Assembly: GCA_963787045.1 (NCBI GenBank)
Contig: CAWBBR010000001.1
Coordinates: 1 to 64,000, forward strand
Length of the DNA: 64,000 nucleotides
Direction: 5' to 3'
Origin: DATJGR01 sp963787045
Lineage (GTDB): Bacteria; Pseudomonadota; Gammaproteobacteria; Pseudomonadales; Azotimanducaceae
A model generated the notes under the pieces. The model made no database searches and was not told where the DNA came from. It worked only from the letters and a program-made list of their open reading frames with translations. Shown piece by piece: positions 18,914 to 27,715 of the stretch. Numbering within the stretch: the stretch's first letter is position 1; the number at the start of each line of letters is the position of its first letter. The position numbers were made by a program, and so were the translations under genes.

Positions 18914-19479
18914 ATGAAGAATCAATGGATATCCCTTCTGCTCGCCGTCTGCATCGCCGCGCCGCTGCCTGCAGCTGCCGCGACGCTGACGGTGGGTAAG
19001 GCCAGCATTCAACGGCTCTTCGCGGAAGGGGTCTTCAACAAGAATGGCCGTTGGTATCTGCAGGAGGGCGTTTGCTACGCGTATCTGGATTCGCCGCGCA
19101 CGTGGCTGGGGGCGGCCGCGTTCACATCGAGGCACATCTGTCGTCGCAACTCGGCGTCGAGATGGCCGGTAGCTGCGCTGGAAATGCGCTCGCCGCGAAG
19201 GTGGAGATGTCCGGTCGTCTGGTAGGCACCGGCACGACTCTGTCGCTCGCCGACGTCAGGGTCGATCGCATCGACGATGCCGCCGCAGGCAGCGAGCTCG
19301 ACGTGCTGCAAGCGCTGATACCGGCGCCGCCGCCGCTCGACGTGTTGAAGGCGATTCGCGAAAGACTGGCCGACTCCGACGAGGTGCCGATTACGGTGGA
19401 CAAGCTGTCGATCGATTCGGTCACCACGTCGGATACCGAAGTCGCGATTCAATTCGACTTCGCGTTGCGTGCGCCGTAG
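18914..19479 (+). CDS. Exported hypothetical protein, frameshifted
   Basis: The signal peptide (WISLLLAVCIAAPLPAAAAT) is followed by TLTVGKASIQRLFAEGVFNK and CYAYLDSPRTW. The frame then breaks in a run of G near 19109, and the same beta-rich protein continues in another frame as GGRVHIEAHLSS, then VEMSGRLVGTGTTLSL and a conserved-looking end DTEVAIQFDFALRAP. Restored length is about 188 residues. AAGGAG precedes the start. The alternating hydrophobic pattern suggests a periplasmic lipid-binding or beta-structured domain. Family not recognised. Confidence 0.6.
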
Positions 19480-19488
19480 CGGCGCCGC

Positions 19489-20435
19489 TTAAGAGATACC
19501 GCCTGCTTGGATGCGGTCGCAGATCAGATTCACCGCGCGCGAACCGACGTCCAGTAGACGTCGCGTAGCCGACGAAGCCGTGGAATCGTTCCGGCGAAGC
19601 ACGCGTACTCCGTATCGACGCCGTCTGCCGACAGTCGATCCGCGTACACCTTGCCTTCGTCGACCAGCGGATCGTGGTCCGCCGTAACGACGAGCGCGGC
19701 GGGCAGGCCCGCATAAGACTTCGCGACGATCGGCGAGGCGCGCCAGTCGTTGCCTTCGCCGCGATCGCTCAGGTAGTGATCGAGCATCCACTCGATGTCG
19801 TCGTTGCTCAGACAGGTATCCGCCGCCGCCCCATTTCATCGCGATTCGTAGCTGCGGTCGCGGACGCAGGTCGAGACTCGGATAGATCGGCACCTGGAAC
19901 CGGACGCGAGGACCGCCGCGTTCGCGCGCCATGAGACAGGTCACGATCGTCAGATTGCCGCCGGCGCTTTCGCCCACGATCACGATCCTGTTTCGGTCGA
20001 TGTCGAACGGCCGCGCTCGCGACCCAGCACAACGTCGCGAATGCATCGTTGACGGCGACGGGAAACTTGACTTCGGGGGCGAGGTCGGTAGTCGACGTTG
20101 ACGACGACGGCTGTCGGCGCGCTTCGCGATGCGTCGAACGAGTTCGTCGGTCTCGTCGATGCCGCCCGCGAAGAAACCGCCGCCGTGAAGGTAGATGACG
20201 GCGGACATCGCTTCACGGCGCGAACCTCGCGCGGTCGCAGAACCCGAACGCGGAACCGTGCCGTCGTGGTGTTTCGATGGTCTCTTCGCAGCTCGCCATC
20301 ACGAGCGTCGGATTCGGCGGGTCGTTGCACGCGCAGCGACAAGCAGTCTTCTGCCGTGCTTCGGCGGGCGCGAACTGGCTGAACGGCAGCACTCCGCTGC
20401 CGTTCAGCGCGTTGATCGACGGCTTGCGATTGCGG
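19489..20435 (-). pseudogene. Alpha/beta hydrolase of the hormone-sensitive-lipase family, several frameshifts
   Basis: Fragments in different frames line up in order as one HSL-type esterase: LNGSGVLPFSQFAPAEARQ, FRVRVLRP, SAVIYLHGGGFFAGGIDE (oxyanion HGGG), AVVVNVDYR, RIVIVGESAGGNLTIV (nucleophile), LPAALVVTADHDPLVDEG (acid), FHGFVGYA (His), and the ending AVNLICDRIQAGG. At least five indels are needed, more than in any neighbour, and no ATG/GTG/TTG stands at the expected start behind CGAAGGAG. Either a true pseudogene or a stretch of poor consensus. It follows the cyclase gene by about 20 bases. Confidence 0.7.
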
Positions 20436-20456
20436 TTCGAGACTCCTTCGGCTGAC

Positions 20457-21392
20457 TCAGAGCATCGCGATCGGATTGACGGGCGATCCGGTCGCGCGTT
20501 CGATCCGCAGCGGCGCCACCGTGAACAGAAACGACCAGCGCTTCTGTTTCGCGCAGGCGTCGCCCAAGCGATCGAGCCGCAGGTTGTCGAGCAGGTGCAC
20601 GCCCATCGCTACGAGCGCGCATTGGTGGATCGGCATCGCCCAGCCGTGGATGTCGATGTTCGGCAATGCGTCCGAGACGCCGTCGCAGCCGAGCACCGCG
20701 ACGCCGCGATCGTGAATCCATTCGACGCACTCCGGGTGCATGCCGGCGAGGCCGTCGGTCATCGGGCTCCACGGACCGTGCTTCGTTCGACGCGCATCGC
20801 GGCCGGTGGACACGATCAGGATGTCGCCTTCGGTTACGCGCACGCCTTGCGCTTTCTCGGTCGCTTCCAGCTGCGCAACGGTGATTGCGTCCTTCGCCTC
20901 GATCCAGTCCACGCCGAGCGTGCGCGGCACGTCGAGCAGCACGCCGCGCGACGTGATGCCGTCGCGCGCACACATGATGCTGCCGCGGCGCGCGCCGGTG
21001 CTCTTCACTTCCGTGGCGGCGAAGCCGTTGTACATCTGGCCGTCGACGAAGACGTGGCACAACGCGTCGATGTGCGTGGTCGCCATGCCGTGAAACGCGA
21101 CGCCGACGAAATCGAGCGCCGCTTCGAGGCCGACGCCGGGGATCACGCAGTCGTCGCCGCCCTGAATCATCATGTGCATCGCCGGATTCGGGTTCTCGAC
21201 CGACGATTGCACCGCGAGTTCGCGCGCGCAGCTGACCACTTCGCCCGTGACGACCGCCGCGGCGGCTTCTCGGCGCTTCGCCGGCGTGATCAGATTCAGC
21301 GCACCGTTCTCGTCGTCGGCGCCCCAGCGGCCCCAGTTCTTCACGCGCTCGAAAACGTCGCGCATGCGCGCGGGATTCCACGTTCCACTCAT
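20457..21392 (-). CDS. Putative cyclase family hydrolase (kynurenine-formamidase-like)
   Basis: A 311-residue member of the PF04199 cyclase family, metal-dependent hydrolases that include kynurenine formamidase and isatin hydrolase. The metal-binding motif appears as FHGMATTHIDALCHVF, a variant of HxGTHxDxxxH. The family segment EGDILIVSTGRD and the late CDGVSDALPNIDIHGWAMPI are also present. The N-terminus NWGRWGADDENGALNLIT is typical of the bacterial catabolic subgroup. It is divergent from the acyl-CoA ligase across a 73-base gap, so ring opening of a pathway intermediate is a fair guess. Confidence 0.82.
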   Translation of the reverse strand: MSGTWNPARMRDVFERVKNWGRWGADDENGALNLITPAKRREAAAAVVTGEVVSCARELAVQSSVENPNPAMHMMIQGGDDCVIPGVGLEAALDFVGVAFHGMATTHIDALCHVFVDGQMYNGFAATEVKSTGARRGSIMCARDGITSRGVLLDVPRTLGVDWIEAKDAITVAQLEATEKAQGVRVTEGDILIVSTGRDARRTKHGPWSPMTDGLAGMHPECVEWIHDRGVAVLGCDGVSDALPNIDIHGWAMPIHQCALVAMGVHLLDNLRLDRLGDACAKQKRWSFLFTVAPLRIERATGSPVNPIAML

Positions 21393-21465
21393 CGGTCGTT
21401 CCCCCCTTCTCGTTTCGAATTCGAAAGTGGTACTTTGCGGGTCGACCCCGAGCGCTGACAACCCC

Positions 21466-23020
21466 ATGAGTAACGAGCCCGGCAAGATCATCTGTGGCGA
21501 ACGCGAACTCCCGATTCCGGAGATGCTCGTGCGCGCAAATCGCGCGGCACAGGGCCTGCGCGAACTCGGCATCGAACACGACGACGCGCTCGCGGTGCTG
21601 CTGCGCAACGACTTCCCGTTCTTCGAAGCGGCGTACGCCGCCAATCGGCTCGGCGCGCACCTTGTGCCGATCAACTGGCACTTCTCGGGGCCGGAGGTGG
21701 CGTACATCCTCGAAGATTCCGGCGCGAAGGCGCTGGTCGCGCACGCCGATCTGCTCGAACCGATCCGTGGGCACATACCGGCATCGGTGCGCATATTCGT
21801 GGTAGAAACTCCGCCGGAGATCGCCGCTGCGTATTCCATTGCGCCAGAGCGCGGTCGTTGTCGCGCCGGCGACACGGTGTGGGATGCGTGGCTTACGCGA
21901 TTCGAACCGCTGCCACCCGAGGCGGTCGCCTCGCCGGGCAGCATGATCTACACATCCGGCACGACCGGGCGCCCCAAGGGCGTGCGCCGTAAACCGCCGA
22001 CACCGGAAGAAGCCGCCGGCATGGGTCAGATGGTCGATCTGGTGATGGACTTTTCGCAGCCCGACCCTTCGCAGAAGATCGTCGCGCTGCTGACCGCGCC
22101 GATGTATCACGCGACGCCGAACGGATTCTTCCGCCGCGCCATCGACACGAACTCGACGCTGATCGTCGAGCCGCGTTTCGATGCACAGCGCTATCTGGAG
22201 CTGATCGATCGCTACCGGATCACGCACGCATACGCCGTGGCGACGATGTTCGTGCGGTTGCTGCGTCTGCCCGAGGCGGTGCGCCAGCGTTGCGACGTCA
22301 GTTCGCTGAAGGTGGTCGTGCACGGCGCGGCGCCGACGGCGCCGGAAGTGAAGCGGCGCATGATCGACTGGTTCGGTCCGGTGCTGCTCGAACACTACGG
22401 CTCCACCGAACTCGGCGCCGTGGTGTACTGCAACTCGGCCGATTGGTTGAGCCATCCCGGAACCGTTGGGAAAGCGCTTCCGCACGTCGATCTGAAAGTG
22501 TTCGACGCGCAGCGCAACGAACTGCCGAACGGCACGCCCGGTGAGATCTTCGCGCGCTTCAAGCTGTATCCCGACTTCGTCTATCAGAACGACCCGGCAA
22601 AGCGCGCGGCGATGGAATACAAAGGGCTCTGGACCGCAGGCGACATCGGCTATCTGGACGACGACGGATTTCTGTATTTGTCGGATCGCAAGAACGACAT
22701 GGTGATTTCCGGCGGCGTGAACATCTATCCGAAGGAAATCGAGACGGAACTGTACGAACTGCCGGGCGTGTTCGATTGCGCCGTATTCGGCATACCGGAC
22801 GAAGAATTCGGTGAAGCGCTCGCGGCCGTGATTCAACGCGTGGACGGTGCATCGCTCGACGAGAACGCAGGTGCGCGAGTTCCTCAAGGGCCGCATCGCA
22901 AAATACAAGCTGCCGAAAGTGATCGAGTTCCGCGACGCATTGCCGCGCGAAGACTCCGGCAAATTGTTCAAGCGCAAGCTGCGCGACGAATTCTGGAAAG
23001 CCGCGGGCCGCCAGATCTGA
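21466..23020 (+). CDS. Acyl-CoA synthetase (AMP-forming), C-terminal frameshift
   Basis: ANL-superfamily ligase of about 517 residues. The nucleotide motif is IYTSGTTGRPKGV, the adenine-binding motif LLEHYGSTELG, and the hinge GYLDDDGFLYLSDRKND. Near 22862 the frame is lost; the C-terminal domain continues in another frame as VREFLKGRIAKYKLPKVIEF and LPREDSGKLFKRKLRDEFW, with the catalytic Lys in SGKLFKRKL. It activates a carboxylic acid to the CoA thioester, probably a fatty or side-chain acid. A partner enoyl-CoA hydratase follows 36 bases downstream on the same strand. Confidence 0.92.
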
Positions 23021-23056
23021 TCATTCCAAAATGCAACTGAAGACGACGGGGACACC

Positions 23057-23854
23057 ATGAGCTACGAGACGATTCTCACGAACGAAGACAACGGCATTCT
23101 GACGATCACGCTGAACCGCCCGGAAAAGCTGAACGCGTGGACGTATCAGATGAGCGCAGACATGAGCGCGGCGATCGCCGAAGCGAACGACAACGACGAC
23201 ATCATCGCAATCGTGGTGACAGGAGCCGGTCGCGGCTTCTGCGCCGGCGCCGACATCGAGGCGGTGTTCAAGGCGCAAGCCGACAACCGGCCGACGGCGA
23301 GGCAGGGCGCGCGCACCGGCGACTGGGTGGAATTCGTGCGCGGTTCGAAGCCGATCGTCGCGGCGATCAACGGCGCCGCAATCGGTGTCGGCCTCACGCA
23401 AGTGTTACCGATGGACATGCTGATCGCCGCGCGCGGCGCGAAACTCAGCGTGCGGTTCATCAAGATGGGTCTGGTGCCGGAACTGGCGAGTTCGCACTTC
23501 CTCGCGCTGCGTTGCGGCTTCGGCGCAGCGAGCGAGTTGATGCTGACCGGCAAGACGATCAGCGCCGACGAAGCGAAGGAGATCGGGCTGGTCGACAAAG
23601 TCGTCGAACCGGCGGATCTGTTGAAAGCGGCGAAGGACTCGGCGCGCGCGATGGGCGAGAACCCGCAGGGTGCGTTGCGGATGGTCAAGCAGTTGCTGAC
23701 GCAGAACGCCGCGGAAGGGGATACGCGGCTCGTGCAGCAACGGGAGATCGCGGCGCTGACCCAGTGCTATACGTCGCCCGAGCACAAAGAAGCGATCAGC
23801 GCGTTCCTGGAGAAGCGGGAACCGGACTTCAAGGCCGCGCGCGCCAGGAAATGA
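23057..23854 (+). CDS. Enoyl-CoA hydratase/isomerase (crotonase)
   Basis: A 265-residue crotonase. The oxyanion-hole loop GRGFCAGADIEAV, the second oxyanion glycine region AAINGAAIGVGL and the catalytic-acid segment IKMGLVPELASSHFL (Glu at the usual second site) are clear. The C-terminal trimer helix region is regular. It hydrates or isomerises 2-enoyl-CoA in beta-oxidation. With the upstream ligase it gives activation plus one oxidation step; no acyl-CoA dehydrogenase or thiolase lies in the window. Confidence 0.92.
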   Translation: MSYETILTNEDNGILTITLNRPEKLNAWTYQMSADMSAAIAEANDNDDIIAIVVTGAGRGFCAGADIEAVFKAQADNRPTARQGARTGDWVEFVRGSKPIVAAINGAAIGVGLTQVLPMDMLIAARGAKLSVRFIKMGLVPELASSHFLALRCGFGAASELMLTGKTISADEAKEIGLVDKVVEPADLLKAAKDSARAMGENPQGALRMVKQLLTQNAAEGDTRLVQQREIAALTQCYTSPEHKEAISAFLEKREPDFKAARARK

Positions 23855-23883
23855 CGCGCGTGATGCGCTTTACGCGGGATCGC

Positions 23884-25041
23884 TCAGGCGTACTGCGTCT
23901 GAGCGATCTGCAGCATCCGCTCGACCCGCCGGCGTTGCGCGCGTAGTCGCTGTTCGATTTCGCGCGCGTACGCGGTGAAGTCGATGCGTTCGAGTTGCTC
24001 GGCGACCTGTTCGCGCCTTGCCGCGATCCAGGTGTCGCGCGTGGCGGACCATTCGGCAAGCGTTGCGGTGAACGCGTCGTATTCGCGCGTGACGAACTCG
24101 CGCAGTTCCGTGGCGAACCCGTCACCGCGTTCGCTGTGTTTCGCGACGCTCATCTGGGCGCGGTTGAACTGCATGTCGAGTCGGGCCTGCTCGATCGCAA
24201 CCGACGGCGTGATGCGCAACTTGCTGGCGAGGCCCAGCATCGACATCGAGCGGATCAGCCATTTCGTCGGATCCCACTGCCACCAGCGGATACCGTTGCG
24301 GTAGTCGCTTGCGAACAGGTGATGGAAGTTGTGATAGCCCTCGCCATAGGTGAAGAACGCGAGGATCGGATTGTCGCGCGACGTGTTCTGGTCGGTGTAG
24401 GGCTGCTGTCCCCAACCGTGCGCGAGCGAGTTGATGAAGAACGTCACGTGGTGGTTCACGACGAGGCGTAACACGCCGGCCAGCATCAGCGTGCCCCAGA
24501 CGTCGCCGGACAGCACGCCGACCAGCAGCGGCAGCGCGATGTTCATCGCCAGCACCAGCGGCACGTAATGGCGGTGCTGGAACATCACGATCGGGTCGCG
24601 CTCGAGGTCTTTCACGTATTTGAAGTCGGGCACGCCGCTTGCGTAGCTGCGCAGCATCCAGCCGATGTGCGAGAACCACATGCCGCGGCGCGACGAATAG
24701 GGGTCCATGTCTTCGTCGTCGACGAAGCGGTGATGCGGACGATGTCCGGCCGCCCATATATAGATGCTGTTCTGAATGGTCATGGCGCCGAACAGCATGA
24801 AGAAGACGCGCACCGACCAATGCGCTTCGTAGGCGTGGTGCGACCAGAGGCGGTGATAGCCCGCGGTGATCGACAACCCCGATGCGATAAGGAAGATCCC
24901 GAACCATACCCACGCGGCGGTCGAGTAGCCGACCAGCCAGCCATACAACGGTACGCCGACCACCGCTGCGACGAACGTCGTCGAGAAGAGGATCGTCGTG
25001 ACCCAATTGATCGGGGCATGGGTTGTCGTGTCTGTCGTCAA
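23884..25041 (-). CDS. Acyl-CoA delta-9-type fatty acid desaturase
   Basis: A 385-residue membrane di-iron desaturase. Two pairs of transmembrane helices frame the histidine boxes HRLWSHH, HRPHHR and HNFHH, with the extra conserved NSLAHGWG. This is the Ole1/SCD-like acyl-CoA class rather than the phospholipid DesA class. The C-terminal 110 residues form a charged, Arg/Glu-rich coiled coil (ERIDFTAYAREIEQRLRAQRR). It needs an electron donor that is not encoded here. Monocistronic, convergent with the enoyl-CoA hydratase gene. Confidence 0.92.
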   Translation of the reverse strand: MTTDTTTHAPINWVTTILFSTTFVAAVVGVPLYGWLVGYSTAAWVWFGIFLIASGLSITAGYHRLWSHHAYEAHWSVRVFFMLFGAMTIQNSIYIWAAGHRPHHRFVDDEDMDPYSSRRGMWFSHIGWMLRSYASGVPDFKYVKDLERDPIVMFQHRHYVPLVLAMNIALPLLVGVLSGDVWGTLMLAGVLRLVVNHHVTFFINSLAHGWGQQPYTDQNTSRDNPILAFFTYGEGYHNFHHLFASDYRNGIRWWQWDPTKWLIRSMSMLGLASKLRITPSVAIEQARLDMQFNRAQMSVAKHSERGDGFATELREFVTREYDAFTATLAEWSATRDTWIAARREQVAEQLERIDFTAYAREIEQRLRAQRRRVERMLQIAQTQYA

Positions 25042-25155
25042 GGTCTTCCGTCTCCGTGAGTCAGCCGGGGCAGTCTAACGGAGCCGCGCAAGAGGCGACA
25101 CGCATAAACGGCCAAAAGAACGTGGAACGTTGGCCCGCTTGTGACCGCTCGCACT

Positions 25156-26211
25156 TTACCCGCGTCGAGCGTATTCCAGACCGCGGATCGCACCCGCGCG
25201 CACGTCGGCGGGCTTGAACTGGGCGGCCAGCGCGCTCGCGTTGGTGCCATCGAGCGCACGTCGGATGATGCCCTGCAGAATCGCGCCGCTGCGAAACGCG
25301 TGAAACGCGCGATAGAACGACTCGTTCGGCAAGCCGTCGCGGCCGGTGCGCTCGCAGTAGCGATCGCGCAACGCGTCGTATTCCGGAATGCCGAGCGCCC
25401 CGAGATCGCGCCCGCCGAGGCTGCGCTCGCCCGGCGGCGCAAACCACGGTTGCGTGAAGTACGTGAAGTCGGCGAGCGGGTCGCCGATCGTGCTCAACTC
25501 CCAATCGAGCACCGACGCGAGCCGGGGTTCGGTGGGGTGACACAGCAGATTGTGAAAGCTGTAGTCGCCGTGAACGATGGTGGTGCGCGTCTGCTCGGGA
25601 ATCGCGCCTTCGAGCCAGGCGATGAGCTCGTGCACTTCAGGCAGCTTCTCGGTTTCGGTCTCGCGATACTGTCGCGACCAGCGCGACACCTGCCGCGCAA
25701 AGTAGTTGCCGGGCGGGCCGAAGTCGCTGAGGCCGACCGCGACGTGATCGACCGAATGCAGCGTAGCGAGTGTGTCGACGTACGAATGCACCAGGCTGCG
25801 GCGGGCGGCCGGCGCGAGATCCGGCATCGATGGGTCGGTGCGAGCGTGGCCCGGCACGTGGCTCATCAGGAAGAAGGACGTACCGATCACCTCCGGGTCT
25901 TCGCACAAGACGTAGGCGTGAGGCACGGCGAACCCGGTCTGATTCAGCGCGTTGATCACGCGGTATTCGCGTTCGACCGCGTGCGCCGACTTCATCAAAA
26001 GACCCGGCGGCTTCCGGCGCAGTACGTAGTTGCGCGACGGCGTGGTGAGGAAGTACGTCGGGTTCGATTGGCCACCCTCGAACTGCTTGACGGTCAGCGG
26101 TCCTTCGAAACCGTCGACGTTCGCCCGCAGATATTCGAAGAGCCGGGCTTCGTCGAATCGATGCGCGTCTTTCACATCGATGGTGTCGCCTGTAGTCGCA
26201 GTTTGTGTCAT
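25156..26211 (-). CDS. Phosphotransferase family protein (ACAD10/11-type APH domain)
   Basis: A 351-residue kinase-fold protein of the aminoglycoside-phosphotransferase superfamily. The early loop FEGGQSNPTYFL, the Brenner-type catalytic loop IVHGDYSFHNLL and the metal motif VLDWELSTIGDPLADF are all intact. This branch matches the kinase domain of ACAD10/ACAD11, which phosphorylates 4-hydroxyacyl-CoAs during their breakdown. The context (acyl-CoA ligase, hydratase, desaturase) fits hydroxy-fatty-acid catabolism better than antibiotic resistance. It lies 38 bases downstream of an MFS gene on the same strand. Confidence 0.88.
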   Translation of the reverse strand: MTQTATTGDTIDVKDAHRFDEARLFEYLRANVDGFEGPLTVKQFEGGQSNPTYFLTTPSRNYVLRRKPPGLLMKSAHAVEREYRVINALNQTGFAVPHAYVLCEDPEVIGTSFFLMSHVPGHARTDPSMPDLAPAARRSLVHSYVDTLATLHSVDHVAVGLSDFGPPGNYFARQVSRWSRQYRETETEKLPEVHELIAWLEGAIPEQTRTTIVHGDYSFHNLLCHPTEPRLASVLDWELSTIGDPLADFTYFTQPWFAPPGERSLGGRDLGALGIPEYDALRDRYCERTGRDGLPNESFYRAFHAFRSGAILQGIIRRALDGTNASALAAQFKPADVRAGAIRGLEYARRG

Positions 26212-26249
26212 CTAACGATCCTGTCGTGCCGCGATGGTCGCGCGCGTAG

Positions 26250-27710
26250 TCAAACCGATTTGGCCGTGGATCCGCGCGCGTCGAGCGCCGCGCGGATCGC
26301 ATTCACGCGAGCTTCGGTCAGAGGATAGGCGAGAAGCAACAGGAAGGCGACAAGGTAGCCGGCGGCGCGGAACCACGAAAACAGGATGCGGATCCAGTCC
26401 AGCGTCGGCTCGGCCTGATGGGCGGCGCCCGGCACGAACCCGATGAGACTCAGAACGCCGCCGACGACGGCCAGGCCCAGTGCGCCGCCGAGTTTCGAGA
26501 CGAACGACTGCATGCCGAAGAACGATCCCTCGCGGCGCACGCCGCCGGTGGCCAGCTCTTCCTCGTCGACGATGTCGGGGACCAGTGCGCTGATCAGAAA
26601 GTTCATGCTGGCGATCGCCCAGCCGAACAGGATCATCACGATCCAGATCAGGTTGGGGTGATACGGCGTGATCATCGGATAGTGCAGCGCGATGGTGATC
26701 GCGCTGGCCGCGGCGCCGGCGAGGATCGCCGGTTTCTTGCCGATGCGGCGGCTCAGTACCGTCCAGAACCACACCGCCGGGAACGACACGAAGAACAGCG
26801 GCATCATGATCCACAGGAGATTGTTGTTCATCGCCTGCATGTCGCCCTGGTAGTACCAGAACCCGATCAGGAACGGGAAGATCGAGAACCCTATCGACTC
26901 GAACAGCGACGCCACCAGGAACGCGAGCACCACGAGCATGAAGGTCTTGTTCTTGAGCGTACGCAGATACGCGCCGATGAAGCCGAGCGACGCGCGCTGG
27001 TCCACCGGCGCGGTTTCCTTCACCGCATAACCGGACCAAAGGAGCGAGACCACCGTGATCACACCGAACACGACCGCGCACATCGCGTAGCCGTCGCGGA
27101 AACTGAGCACGGTGGCCCACACGCCGCCGATCTGGTGTGCGGCGTCGAGCAGCATCTGATTCACGCGCACGCCAACGGCGCCCATGAACCAGCCGATCTG
27201 ATAGAACAGCACGCGGATCGCCGTCACGCGCGTCCGTTCGTGGTAGTCGGTTGAAAGCTCCGCGCCGAGCGACGTGTACGGAATGACCACCACGGTCACC
27301 AGCGTGTTGAACAGGATGTCGGTGGCGACGAGATAGACGAACAGCGATGCCTGCGACCAACCGAGCGGCGGCACCCACAGCGCCACGTAAGCCGCCGCGA
27401 GCGGCAATGCACCCAGCACGATGTACGGGCGACGGCGTCCCCAACGCGAACGCGTGCGATCGGAGATGGCGCCCATCAACGGGTCCGAAACGGCATCCCA
27501 CACGCGCCCGATGGTGAGCGCGATGCCCGCCATCCACGCATCGAGTCCCACGACCTGCGAGTAGAAGAACAGCAGGAACGAGCGCGAGAACACGATGAGC
27601 GCGCTGGGCGCCATCGTACCGATCGAATAGTTGATGTGTGTCGCCAGCGGGATGCGCGCCGACCGGGACACGGACGGGGCGGGCGACGCCCCATCCAGCA
27701 CCTCTGCCAA
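26250..27710 (-). CDS. MFS transporter, glycoside-pentoside-hexuronide cation symporter type
   Basis: A 486-residue transporter with twelve predicted transmembrane helices. The GPH-type signature GRVWDAVSDPLMGAISDRT in the second and third helices and the following RSRWGRRRPYIVLGALPL loop are diagnostic. Relatives carry sugars, but in catabolic islands they often import or export other organic compounds. The start lies 5 bases past the stop of the amidohydrolase gene, so the two are in one operon and the carrier may handle that enzyme's substrate. Confidence 0.88.
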   Translation of the reverse strand: MAEVLDGASPAPSVSRSARIPLATHINYSIGTMAPSALIVFSRSFLLFFYSQVVGLDAWMAGIALTIGRVWDAVSDPLMGAISDRTRSRWGRRRPYIVLGALPLAAAYVALWVPPLGWSQASLFVYLVATDILFNTLVTVVVIPYTSLGAELSTDYHERTRVTAIRVLFYQIGWFMGAVGVRVNQMLLDAAHQIGGVWATVLSFRDGYAMCAVVFGVITVVSLLWSGYAVKETAPVDQRASLGFIGAYLRTLKNKTFMLVVLAFLVASLFESIGFSIFPFLIGFWYYQGDMQAMNNNLLWIMMPLFFVSFPAVWFWTVLSRRIGKKPAILAGAAASAITIALHYPMITPYHPNLIWIVMILFGWAIASMNFLISALVPDIVDEEELATGGVRREGSFFGMQSFVSKLGGALGLAVVGGVLSLIGFVPGAAHQAEPTLDWIRILFSWFRAAGYLVAFLLLLAYPLTEARVNAIRAALDARGSTAKSV

Positions 27711-27715
27711 CGACG

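Noticed and set aside
20404..23058. 884-residue minus-strand ORF
   Set aside because: Antisense to the acyl-CoA ligase over most of its length and out of frame with the cyclase; composition is His/Arg-rich noise.
23884..23925. Inverted repeat CGCTCAG / CTGAGCG near the desaturase stop, considered as terminator
   Set aside because: Lies inside the coding end, with a long loop and no T-run.
25156..26211. Aminoglycoside-resistance kinase
   Set aside because: Motif spacing fits the ACAD10/11 branch, and the neighbours are lipid-catabolic genes.
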